DNA from: JAMHWF01 sp048500255
GTDB taxonomy: Bacteria > Pseudomonadota > Gammaproteobacteria > Burkholderiales > Burkholderiaceae_C
DNA: 64,000 nucleotides
Assembly: GCA_048500255.1 (NCBI GenBank)
Contig: JASNYH010000002.1
Location: 62,001 to 126,000 of the forward strand
Direction: 5' to 3'
Positions 12,190 through 19,373 of the stretch are shown piece by piece. Below the pieces are notes generated by a model. It was given only the letters and a program-made list of their open reading frames with translations, did not search any database and was not told the DNA's origin. The stretch's first letter is position 1; each line of letters begins with the position of its first letter. The position numbers and the translations under genes were made by a program.

Positions 12190-13674
12190 ATGGCCCTCCC
12201 GATGACGAAGACGCGCGCCAGCCCTCCGGCCTCGCCGCTCGCCGCGGCGGCGCCCTCGCGCGCGCCCGGCGTCGTCGTGCGCCGCTTGCTGCACGCCGTG
12301 CCGCCGCAGGTGCTGGTGGCGCTGCTGCTGACGGCCGTCGTTTCCGTCGTCATCCTCGCCATCTCCGAGTACTCCTCCGGGCGCATCGCGCAGACGCGCG
12401 CCGATGTGGTGCAGGCGCGTCGCGCCGCGACGCAGGTGGCGGCCCTGCGCAACGGGCTGCTGCAGGCCGAGTCGGCGCAGCGCGGCTACCTGCTCGCCGG
12501 CAGCGAGCAGTACCTGCGGCCCTTCAACACCGCGATCGAGGCCTCGCGCACCAGCCTGGTCGAGCTGGCGACGGTGTCGGGCGACAACCTCGAGTGGCGC
12601 GGGCGCGCCGAGGCGCTGCGCCCGCTCGTGGAGCGCAAGGAGAACGAAATGCGCCTGACGGTGCTGGCGGCGCAGCAGGGCGAGCGCGAGCGCGCCTACG
12701 AGAAGATCGCGTCGGGCGAGGGCATCGCGCTGATGGAGGGCATCTCGCAGCGGCTGGCCGAATTCGACGGCGTGCTGGCCGCAGAGGTCGAGCGGCGCGA
12801 AGCGGTGCTCGACGAGAGCTGGCTCTACCAGCGCATCGCGGTGGGCGTGGTCGTGCTGCTGAACCTGGTGTTCCTCGCCGTCGTCGCCAATCTGATGATC
12901 CGCCAGTTCCAGCTGCGCGCCGAGCACCATGCCGCGCTGCAGCGCCAGACCGACGCGCTCGAGCGCACCGTCGCCGACCGTACCTCGGAGCTGTTCGATC
13001 TGTCGAGCTATCTGCAGACGAGCATCGAGCGCGAGAAGGCGCGCCTGGCGCGCGACCTGCACGACGAGCTCGGCGGCATCCTCACGTCGGCCAAGATCGA
13101 CATCGCCTGGCTCGAAAGCCGCCTGGGCGCCGGCGACAGCGAGGCGCTGGCGCGCCTGCGGCGGCTGGCCGGCGTGCTCGACGAGGGGGTCGATCTGAAG
13201 CGACGCGTCGTCGAGAACCTGCGTCCGTCGCTGCTCGACCACCTGGGGCTGGGCGCCGCGCTGGCCTGGTACGTCGACGAGACCTGCAGCAAGGCGGGGC
13301 TGGCTTGTACGCGGCGCACCGCGCTGCCCGACGACGAACCGGTGCCGCCCGAGACGGCCATCGCGATCTACCGCACGGTGCAGGAGAGCCTGACGAACAT
13401 CGTCAAGCACGCGCAGGCGTCGCAGGTCGAGGTGGCCGTCGAGCCGCTGCCCGACGGCTGGCGTCTCACCGTCGCCGACGACGGCGTGGGAATCAGCAAC
13501 TTCCGCGCCGAAAGCCTGTCGCACGGGCTGGCCAACATGAAGCAGCGCGCGCGCGCGCTGGGCGGGCGCTTCACGCTGCGCACGGCGCCCGGCCACGGCA
13601 CGCGCATCGAGGCGTTCTATCCGCGGCCCGCGGCAGCGATGGCGACGGCGCCCGGCCTGCCGCCCGCCGCCTGA
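12190..13674 (+). CDS. CHASE3-domain sensor histidine kinase (NarX/LytS-type catalytic core)
   Basis: A 494-residue membrane sensor kinase. A first membrane helix (LVALLLTAVVSVVILAISEY) lies near residues 38-60. The CHASE3 domain follows (NGLLQAESAQRGYLLAGSEQ), then a second helix near 220-240. The HisKA_3 region has the phospho-acceptor His291 in LARDLHDELGG, followed by an HATPase_c domain (TVQESLTNIVKHAQ, VADDGVGI). The CHASE3 domain senses an unknown periplasmic signal. Such kinases pair with NarL/LuxR-type regulators; the regulator at 14213-14851 is the obvious candidate although it is transcribed toward the kinase. ATGs at 12190 and 12202 are both possible starts. Confidence 0.9.
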   Translation: MALPMTKTRASPPASPLAAAAPSRAPGVVVRRLLHAVPPQVLVALLLTAVVSVVILAISEYSSGRIAQTRADVVQARRAATQVAALRNGLLQAESAQRGYLLAGSEQYLRPFNTAIEASRTSLVELATVSGDNLEWRGRAEALRPLVERKENEMRLTVLAAQQGERERAYEKIASGEGIALMEGISQRLAEFDGVLAAEVERREAVLDESWLYQRIAVGVVVLLNLVFLAVVANLMIRQFQLRAEHHAALQRQTDALERTVADRTSELFDLSSYLQTSIEREKARLARDLHDELGGILTSAKIDIAWLESRLGAGDSEALARLRRLAGVLDEGVDLKRRVVENLRPSLLDHLGLGAALAWYVDETCSKAGLACTRRTALPDDEPVPPETAIAIYRTVQESLTNIVKHAQASQVEVAVEPLPDGWRLTVADDGVGISNFRAESLSHGLANMKQRARALGGRFTLRTAPGHGTRIEAFYPRPAAAMATAPGLPPAA

Positions 13675-13698
13675 GCACGCACGCGCACGGCCAGCTGC

Positions 13699-14199
13699 TC
13701 AGTGCAGGCCGCCGGGCGGCGCGGCCTGGCGCGCCGTGGGCGCGGAGCGCGCGTTGGCCCATGCCGACTCGAGCAGCGTGCGCACCTTCTGGAAGTCGCG
13801 GCTCTTGTCGAGGAAGTAGTCGGCGCCGGCGTTCAGGCACGCCGCTTCGAGCACGGGCAGCGCGTGGTTGGTCAGCACGATGAGCAGCGGGCGCGCCGCG
13901 CGCTGCAGGCGGCGCAGCGCCACGATGACGCCCAGCCCCGTGCCGGCGCGCAGGTTGAGGTCGATGACGACGGCGTCGGGCTCGAGCGCCTGGTACTCGC
14001 GGATCGCGTCGGCCTCGCTGTCGACGAGTCCGGCGACCTCGAGCCGGCCGGGCACGTCGATCAGCTCGCGCAGCAACGTCTGCACGCGCGGCAGGTCTTC
14101 GACGAGCAGCACGCGCAGCGGACGCGGCGCGGCGGCGTCGGCGACGGAGGCCGGGCCGCGCGCCGGGGCGGCGGCTTCGCTGCTGTCGGGCGGCTTCAT
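13699..14199 (-). CDS. Single-domain response regulator (CheY-like receiver)
   Basis: A 166-residue protein. About 27 Ala/Pro-rich residues precede one receiver domain: acidic pocket LLVEDLPR, phospho-acceptor Asp80 in AVVIDLNLRAG, the switch residue in LIVLTNHA and Lys in YFLDKSRDF. No output domain follows; the C-terminus is a short Ala/Gly tail. It may act by protein contact or as a phosphate sink. It starts 13 bp after the NarL-type regulator and converges with the CHASE3 kinase. Confidence 0.9.
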   Translation of the reverse strand: MKPPDSSEAAAPARGPASVADAAAPRPLRVLLVEDLPRVQTLLRELIDVPGRLEVAGLVDSEADAIREYQALEPDAVVIDLNLRAGTGLGVIVALRRLQRAARPLLIVLTNHALPVLEAACLNAGADYFLDKSRDFQKVRTLLESAWANARSAPTARQAAPPGGLH

Positions 14200-14212
14200 C
14201 GGCGGCTCTCGC

Positions 14213-14851
14213 TCACTGCTGCATCAGGTCGTTCTTCACGGCGTACTGCGTGAGATCGGCGTTCGTCTTGAAGTTCATCTTCTCGAGCAGGCGCGCGCGG
14301 TAGGTGCTGACCGTCTTGGTGCTCAGGCACAAGTCGTTGGCAATCTCGGTGACGCTCTTGCCGACGGCAAGCTTGGAGAAGATCTGGAACTCGCGCTCCG
14401 ACAGCTTGAGGTGCGCCGGCTGCTCGATGTCGTGCGTCAGGCCGCCGGCCAGCAGCTCGGCCAGCCGCGGGCTGATGTAGCGGCGTCCGGCGGCAACGGT
14501 GCGCACCGCCGCGACGAGCTGGTCGGGCGCCAGCTCCTTGCTGAGGAAGCCGCTCGCGCCGGCCTTGAGCACATTGAGCCCGTACTGCTCCTCCGAATAG
14601 GCACTCAGGATGAGCAGCGCCAGCTCGGGCTTGCTGCCCTTGGCCTGGCGCAGCACGTCCATGCCCGACAGGTCGGGCAGCGACAGGTCGACCAGGCAGA
14701 CGTCGAGCGGCTGCGTGCGGATGGCGTGCAGCGCCTCGCGGCCGGTGCCGCCCTCGGCGACGATCTCGATGTCGCTGTGCTGTCCGAGGATGTAGCGAAA
14801 GCCGGCGCGGACGATGTCGTGATCGTCGAACAAACCGAGTTTGATCATCAT
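14213..14851 (-). CDS. NarL/LuxR-family response regulator
   Basis: A 212-residue regulator. The receiver domain has DDHD at residues 9-12, phospho-acceptor Asp55 in CLVDLSLPDLSG and the Lys of GFLSKELAP. The LuxR-type helix-turn-helix follows (LSEREFQIFSKLAVGKSVTE ... LCLSTKTVSTYRARLLEKM). I chose the first ATG of the ATGATG pair at 14851 because GAGGAGAC stands upstream at proper spacing. It forms a probable operon with the lone receiver downstream. The domain layout matches UvrY/GacA-like regulators, but I cannot name an ortholog. Confidence 0.92.
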   Translation of the reverse strand: MMIKLGLFDDHDIVRAGFRYILGQHSDIEIVAEGGTGREALHAIRTQPLDVCLVDLSLPDLSGMDVLRQAKGSKPELALLILSAYSEEQYGLNVLKAGASGFLSKELAPDQLVAAVRTVAAGRRYISPRLAELLAGGLTHDIEQPAHLKLSEREFQIFSKLAVGKSVTEIANDLCLSTKTVSTYRARLLEKMNFKTNADLTQYAVKNDLMQQ

Positions 14852-15145
14852 GGCGGTCTCCTCGCGAGCGATCGGCATTGTGGTGCGCAACGCGATTCCC
14901 GCGCCAGCGGCATGCCAGATTAGGCGAGGGCGCGCAGCGCCGGCATCGGGGCGGAACTGAATCGCCTGTCATCCGAGTCCTACATGCGCGCCTACACTCA
15001 CCGCATGAGGCCCCTTGTGTCGATTTGCGCGCCGCAGGCCGGGCGCCGGGCTGCCACAAGCCGGCCCGCGATCCCAAGAGCCACGAAGGGGCCCCTTGTG
15101 GCCCCTGGGGATCGTTCGACGGTACCCGTCCAAGGAGGGGCAGAC
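14852..15145. other. Divergent intergenic region with a repeated GGCCCCTTGTG motif and a palindrome
   Basis: 294 bp between divergent genes. GGCCCCTTGTG occurs at 15008-15018 and again at 15090-15100. Around the second copy, a 12-bp perfect palindrome AAGGGGCCCCTT (15086-15097) is flanked by CCAC and GTGG arms with one unpaired base, giving an almost perfect 21-base inverted repeat at 15081-15101. It could be a regulator operator or a dispersed repeat. No RNA gene is recognisable. Confidence 0.5.
15081..15101. repeat. Near-perfect palindrome upstream of the amidohydrolase
   Basis: A 12-bp palindrome AAGGGGCCCCTT with CCAC/GTGG flanks and one unpaired base. Part of its right half is repeated 82 bp upstream. 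The position, 45-65 bp before the amidohydrolase start, suits an operator. Confidence 0.5.
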
Positions 15146-16045
15146 ATGACCGATCGCCTGCACCGCCTGCTGCGCCGCGCCGTGCTGCCGGCGCTGGCCG
15201 CGCTGGCGCTCGGCGGCGCGGCCTTGGCGCAGGCGCCGGCGCCCTATGCCGGCCCGCTGTTCGACGCCCACCTGCACTACAACGACGACGCCCGGGCGCC
15301 GTACCCGCTGGCCGACGCGCTCGGGCGCATGCAGCGCAGCGGCGTGCGCGCCGTCATCGCCAACAGCCGGCCCAACGACGGCACGCGCGCGTTGGCGTCG
15401 GCGCGCGCCGAGACCGCCACCGCCGGGATCACCGTCGTGCCCTTCGTGCGCCTGTACCGCAACCGCGCCGACTACACCGGCTGGTTCGACGACGAGTCGA
15501 TCCACGCCATGGTGCTGGACGAGCTGGCGCGCGGCACGCCTGCCGGCCCGTACCGCGGGCTCGGCGAGTTCCATCTCTACGACAACGCCAACGCCGACGG
15601 CCGCATCGCGCGGCGGCTCATGCAGTTGGCCGAGCAGCGCGAGCTCGCCGTGCTGGCGCACTGCGACGACGCGGCCGTCGAGCGGCTGATGGCGCATGCG
15701 CCGCGCGCGCGGCTGATCTGGGCCCACACGGGCATCGGCGGCGTGCCGGCGCAGCGCGTGCGCGAGCTGCTGCGCCGCCACCCGACGCTGATGGGCGAGC
15801 TGTCGTACCGCCCCGGCCTGACCGACGGCGCCGGGCGCCTGTCGACCGAATGGAAGGCGCTGCTGCTCGAGTTTCCGGAGCGCTTCCTGGTCGGCTCCGA
15901 CACCTGGATCAATGCGCGCTGGCAGGGCTACGAGGCTCTGATGCGCGAGGCGCGCGCCTGGCTGGGTGACCTGCCGCCGGCGGTGGCACGGCGCATCGGC
16001 TGGGACAACGGCGCGCAGCTGTTCGGCCTGCCCGAGCTGCGCTGA
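15146..16045 (+). CDS. Secreted amidohydrolase-family (TIM-barrel metal hydrolase) protein
   Basis: A 299-residue protein. A signal peptide (residues 1-28, ending GGAALAQA) is followed by an amidohydrolase-2 type barrel: the metal-binding DAHLHYNDD, then GLGEFHLYD, VLAHCDD, LIWAHTGIGG and the late Asp in FLVGSDTWIN. Likely periplasmic. The family includes hydrolases and decarboxylases; no substrate is evident. The ATG at 15146 has an excellent AAGGAGGGG site. It stands alone and converges with the SWIB gene, with a terminator between. Confidence 0.85.
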   Translation: MTDRLHRLLRRAVLPALAALALGGAALAQAPAPYAGPLFDAHLHYNDDARAPYPLADALGRMQRSGVRAVIANSRPNDGTRALASARAETATAGITVVPFVRLYRNRADYTGWFDDESIHAMVLDELARGTPAGPYRGLGEFHLYDNANADGRIARRLMQLAEQRELAVLAHCDDAAVERLMAHAPRARLIWAHTGIGGVPAQRVRELLRRHPTLMGELSYRPGLTDGAGRLSTEWKALLLEFPERFLVGSDTWINARWQGYEALMREARAWLGDLPPAVARRIGWDNGAQLFGLPELR

Positions 16046-16060
16046 GGGCTTGCGCAAACG

Positions 16061-16083
16061 AAAAGGCCCGGCAGTGCCGGGCC
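16061..16083 (-). terminator. Rho-independent terminator of the SWIB/H1-like gene
   Basis: An 8-bp GC-rich stem (16065-16072 with 16076-16083) closes a 3-base loop. On the minus strand it is followed by TTTTCGTTT. It lies 26 bp past the SWIB gene stop. Confidence 0.85.
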
Positions 16084-16108
16084 CGGGATCGTCGCAAGAG
16101 GTCTCGTC

Positions 16109-16510
16109 TCACTTGAGGTGAGAGTTGATCATCTTCGTCATCTCGAACATCGACGCCTGCGCCTTCTTGAAGATCTCCTTGAGCTTCGCGTCGGCGTTGA
16201 TCATGCGGCGGTTGACCGAGTCCTGGAGCTTGTTCTTCTTGATGTAGTCCCAGACCTTCTTCGTCACCTCGGTGCGCGGCAGCGGCTTGTCACCGATGAT
16301 CGCGGCCAGCGCCGAGCTCGGCGTCATCGCCTTCATGAACGCGGCGTTCGGGGTGCGCTTCTTGGCCGGGGCCTTCTTGGCCGGCGCCTTCTTCGCGGCC
16401 GCCTTCTTGGCCGGCGCCTTCTTGGCGGCAGCCTTCTTGGCGACCGGCTTCTTGGCCGGCGCCTTCTTCGCCGCCGCCTTCTTGGCGGGGGCCTTCTTCG
16501 CAGTTGCCAT
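16109..16510 (-). CDS. SWIB/MDM2-domain protein with histone H1-like Lys/Ala/Pro repeats
   Basis: A 133-residue protein. Residues 1-51 are made of KKAPAKKAAA-type repeats resembling the C-terminal tail of eukaryotic histone H1 and bacterial AlgP/BpH1 proteins, giving a strong positive charge for DNA binding. Residues 55-133 form a SWIB domain (PSSALAAIIGDKPLPRTEV, then VWDYIKKNKLQD and NADAKLKEIF). It is probably a nucleoid-associated protein. The start at 16510 follows GGAGAG at good spacing. SWIB domains are otherwise known from eukaryotic chromatin remodellers and from Chlamydia. Confidence 0.93.
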   Translation of the reverse strand: MATAKKAPAKKAAAKKAPAKKPVAKKAAAKKAPAKKAAAKKAPAKKAPAKKRTPNAAFMKAMTPSSALAAIIGDKPLPRTEVTKKVWDYIKKNKLQDSVNRRMINADAKLKEIFKKAQASMFEMTKMINSHLK

Positions 16511-16733
16511 GTCGAATCTCTCCATCAAGTGAGTTGTTGATGTGCCGGGGCCGGGTGCGAGCCGCGTGAGCTCCACATTCCTCGGATGCCCTGCGACGCG
16601 AATGGTACTGCGTGTACAGAGGGGATGGAAGCGGTTTTCCCTCTGAAAACGCGCTTCCGAGCCTCTGGGAGCCCGCAGTTGTCGCTGTGCGGCGTCATTC
16701 GTCGTCGAACGAGCGGCGTGTATGCTCGGCGCC

Positions 16734-17096
16734 ATGAAGATCATCGTGCGCTGGTTGCTGCTCGCCGCGGCCTTGCTGCTGGTGGCCCACCTGTACTCGG
16801 GCGTCGTCGTCGCGAGCTTCGGCTCCGCGATGATCGCGGCGCTGGTGCTCGGTCTGCTGAACACGCTGCTGCGCCCTCTGCTCGTGCTGCTGACGCTGCC
16901 GGTGACGGTGCTGACGCTCGGGCTGTTCCTGTTCGTCATCAACGCGGCGATGTTCTACTTCGCGGCCAGCGTGCTCGAGGGCTTCAGCGTGACCGGCTTC
17001 GGCGCCGCGCTGATCGGCTCGCTGATCTACAGCGCCTGCGGCGTCGTCATCGACGTCGCGGTCGAGCGCCTCTTCTCCGGCCCGGGCCGCGACTGA
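16734..17096 (+). CDS. Phage-holin-4-like four-helix membrane protein
   Basis: A 120-residue, almost entirely hydrophobic protein: MKIIVRWLLLAAALLLVAHL, then IAALVLGLLNTLLRPLLVLL, LPVTVLTLGLFLFVINAAMF and a last helix near residues 92-112. The NTLLRPLL and FVINAAMFYFAA motifs are typical of the Phage_holin_4_2 (YvlD-like) family, which despite its name is a chromosomal envelope protein of unknown role. An ATG at 16722 is also in frame; the family begins at MKIIVRW. Confidence 0.88.
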   Translation: MKIIVRWLLLAAALLLVAHLYSGVVVASFGSAMIAALVLGLLNTLLRPLLVLLTLPVTVLTLGLFLFVINAAMFYFAASVLEGFSVTGFGAALIGSLIYSACGVVIDVAVERLFSGPGRD

Positions 17097-17114
17097 CGGC
17101 GCGGCGGCGCCGCG

Positions 17115-18710
17115 TCACGGCGCACTGCCGCCGCGGCCCTGGCCGCGCAGCTCGGCGGCGAGGGCGCGGCGCTCGATCTCGATGTCGCGCAGCCGCGCGT
17201 CGATGACCGACGCGTCGACGAAGTCGGCGCCCGCGCCGTGCGCTTGGCGCTGGCCGGCGCGCAGCCGGTCGACGGCGCCCGACAGGTCGCCCAGCGCATA
17301 GCGCGCCTCGGCCTGCGCGCGCAGCGAGCGCAGCGGCTGGCCGAGCCGCTCATGCAGCTGGCCGAGCAGGGTCCACGCCGTCGCGTCGAGCGGCGCGACG
17401 GCGACGCGCGTCTGCAGCTCGGCCGCCTGGCGGCGCCACGCGGCGGCGCCGTCGCGCGCGCCGGGCGCCAGCGCGACCTGGCTGCGCAGCAGCGCGAGCG
17501 GGCGCGACACGTCGCCGGCGTAGGGCGCCAGCGCGTCGGCGGCCTGCGCCGGTTCGCCGCGCTCGAGCGCGAGCTGCGCCTGCAGCAGCGCGACGCCGCG
17601 GGCGGCGCGCGCGTCGCTGCGCGGGTTGCCGTGCACCGTATCGCGCAGCGCCCGCGCGGCGGCGTCGGCACGCGCGAAGTCGCGCAGCGCGCTCGACGCC
17701 AGCGCGCTGGCCGCCAGGTTGTGCGCGCGCTCGGCGAGCGCCGCCGCGCCGGCGCCGGGGGCGCTGGCCACGCCGTCGAGCGACTGCAGCCGGCGCAGCG
17801 ACTCGACGCGGCCGTCCATCGCGACGCGCACGCGCGCCTGCACCAGCACGTGCTCCAGCGACGGCGCGGCAGCCGCGCCCGCGGCAGCCACGCCGGCCAG
17901 CCGCGAGCGCGCCTCGCCGATGCGCTCGGTGGTCAGCGGGTGCGAGCGCAGGTAGGGGAAGGCGTGGCTGTCGTTGAGGCGGTAGGCGTGTTCGAGCTTC
18001 TCGAACATCGACGCCATGCCGGCCGCCGAATAGCCGGCGCCGGTGAGCACGGCATGGCCGACGCGGTCGGCCTCGCGCTCCATGTCGCGCGAGAAGTTGA
18101 GCTGGCCCTGCATCGCGGCCGCCTGGCCGCCGACGATCAGCGCGCTGGCGGCCTGGCCGTTGGCGCGCGTCGCCGCCAGCGCGCCGAGGATCATCGCCGC
18201 CAGCCCGATCATCGACTGGCGCTGCGAGTTGGCGATGCTGCGCGCGATGTGGCGCTGCGTCACGTGCGACAGCTCGTGCGCGAGCACCGAAGCAAGTTCG
18301 TCGCGCGTCGCCGTGACGGCGATCAGGCCAAGGTGCACGCCGACATAGCCGCCGGGCAGGGCGAAGGCGTTGACGGCGCGGTCGCGCACGAGGAAGGCAT
18401 CCCACGCGAAGCGCTCGTCGGCCTCGGCCGCGATGTCGCCGCGGCGCCGCGCCGTGGCCAGCAGCGCCTGCCAGATGTCCTGCACGTACTCGAGCACGAC
18501 GGGGTCGTCGAGGTAGTCGGGATCGCGCCGGATCTCGCGCATGATCTGCTCGCCGAGCTTGCGCTCCTGGCCGATGCCGAAGTCCTGCGACACGGCGTCG
18601 CCGAGCGCCGGCAGCTGGATCTGCGGCCAGGCGGGCGGCGGCAGCGTCATCGCGATGCCGACGGCGGCGGTGATGACGGCAGTGCGGAAACGGGGCGGGC
18701 GTGAGTGCAA
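17115..18710 (-). CDS. M48 metalloprotease with TPR-like tail, BepA-like
   Basis: A protein of about 531 residues. A signal peptide is followed by an M48 peptidase domain with zinc motif HELSHVTQRH and the third ligand in MEREADRVGH; the second half is Ala-rich helical repeats of TPR character. This is the layout of BepA/YfgC, a periplasmic protease-chaperone that surveys outer-membrane protein assembly with BAM. The start is uncertain. A TTG at 18710 gives a complete signal peptide (MHSRPPRFRTAVITAAVGIA), whereas the first ATG (18650) would cut it off, so I favour TTG. Divergent from moaC. Confidence 0.88.
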   Translation of the reverse strand: MHSRPPRFRTAVITAAVGIAMTLPPPAWPQIQLPALGDAVSQDFGIGQERKLGEQIMREIRRDPDYLDDPVVLEYVQDIWQALLATARRRGDIAAEADERFAWDAFLVRDRAVNAFALPGGYVGVHLGLIAVTATRDELASVLAHELSHVTQRHIARSIANSQRQSMIGLAAMILGALAATRANGQAASALIVGGQAAAMQGQLNFSRDMEREADRVGHAVLTGAGYSAAGMASMFEKLEHAYRLNDSHAFPYLRSHPLTTERIGEARSRLAGVAAAGAAAAPSLEHVLVQARVRVAMDGRVESLRRLQSLDGVASAPGAGAAALAERAHNLAASALASSALRDFARADAAARALRDTVHGNPRSDARAARGVALLQAQLALERGEPAQAADALAPYAGDVSRPLALLRSQVALAPGARDGAAAWRRQAAELQTRVAVAPLDATAWTLLGQLHERLGQPLRSLRAQAEARYALGDLSGAVDRLRAGQRQAHGAGADFVDASVIDARLRDIEIERRALAAELRGQGRGGSAP

Positions 18711-18816
18711 GGTCGGAGACGGCCGGGGGCGGCGGCAAGAGGGCGGGGACTCGGGCTGGCGCGCAGGCCGGCTCGTATGATGACAGCCCCACGTAAACGT
18801 TTCGTTGCCGCCCGCC

Positions 18817-19329
18817 ATGACCTCGCCGCTGACGCACTTCGACACGCAGGGCCAGGCGCACATGGTCGACGTCGGCGCCAAGGCCGAGACGCACCGCGTC
18901 GCGCGCGCCGCGGGCAGCATCCGCATGCAGCCGGCGACGCTGGCGCTGATCGCCGGCGGCAGCGCGAAGAAGGGCGACGTGATCGGCATCGCGCGCATCG
19001 CGGCGATCCAGGGCGCCAAGCGCACCGGCGAGCTGATCCCGCTGTGCCATCCGCTGCCGATCACGCGCGTGGCGGTCGAGTTCGAGATCGATGCGGCGGC
19101 GAATGCCGTCCACTGCACGGCGCAGGTCGAGACGCACGGCCGCACGGGCGTCGAGATGGAGGCACTGACCGCGGTGCAGGTCGGCCTGCTGACCGTCTAC
19201 GACATGTGCAAGGCGGTCGACCGCGGCATGGTGATCGACAACGTGCGGCTGCTCGAGAAGCGCGGCGGCAAGAGCGGGGACTGGCGCGCCACCGACGGCG
19301 GCGCGGAAGCGGCCCAAGCGGGCGCGTAG
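18817..19329 (+). CDS. moaC: Cyclic pyranopterin monophosphate synthase MoaC
   Basis: A 170-residue MoaC with all hallmarks: LTHFDTQGQAHMVDVGAK, LIPLCHPLPITRV, HGRTGVEMEALTAVQ, LTVYDMCKAVD and the C-terminal LEKRGGKSG. It converts the MoaA product to cyclic pyranopterin monophosphate in molybdenum cofactor synthesis. The start at 18817 gives the normal N-terminus; an upstream in-frame ATG at 18805 would add only four residues. No other molybdopterin gene is in the window. Confidence 0.97.
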   Translation: MTSPLTHFDTQGQAHMVDVGAKAETHRVARAAGSIRMQPATLALIAGGSAKKGDVIGIARIAAIQGAKRTGELIPLCHPLPITRVAVEFEIDAAANAVHCTAQVETHGRTGVEMEALTAVQVGLLTVYDMCKAVDRGMVIDNVRLLEKRGGKSGDWRATDGGAEAAQAGA

Positions 19330-19373
19330 CCTGCGGCGGCGCCGCGGGCAGCCCGCGGCGCGCAGTTCTCGGC

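Noticed and set aside
16380..16510. Possible DNA tandem repeat or VNTR
   Set aside because: The repetition encodes the Lys/Ala/Pro tail of the SWIB protein and is not perfect at DNA level; annotated as protein repeats instead.
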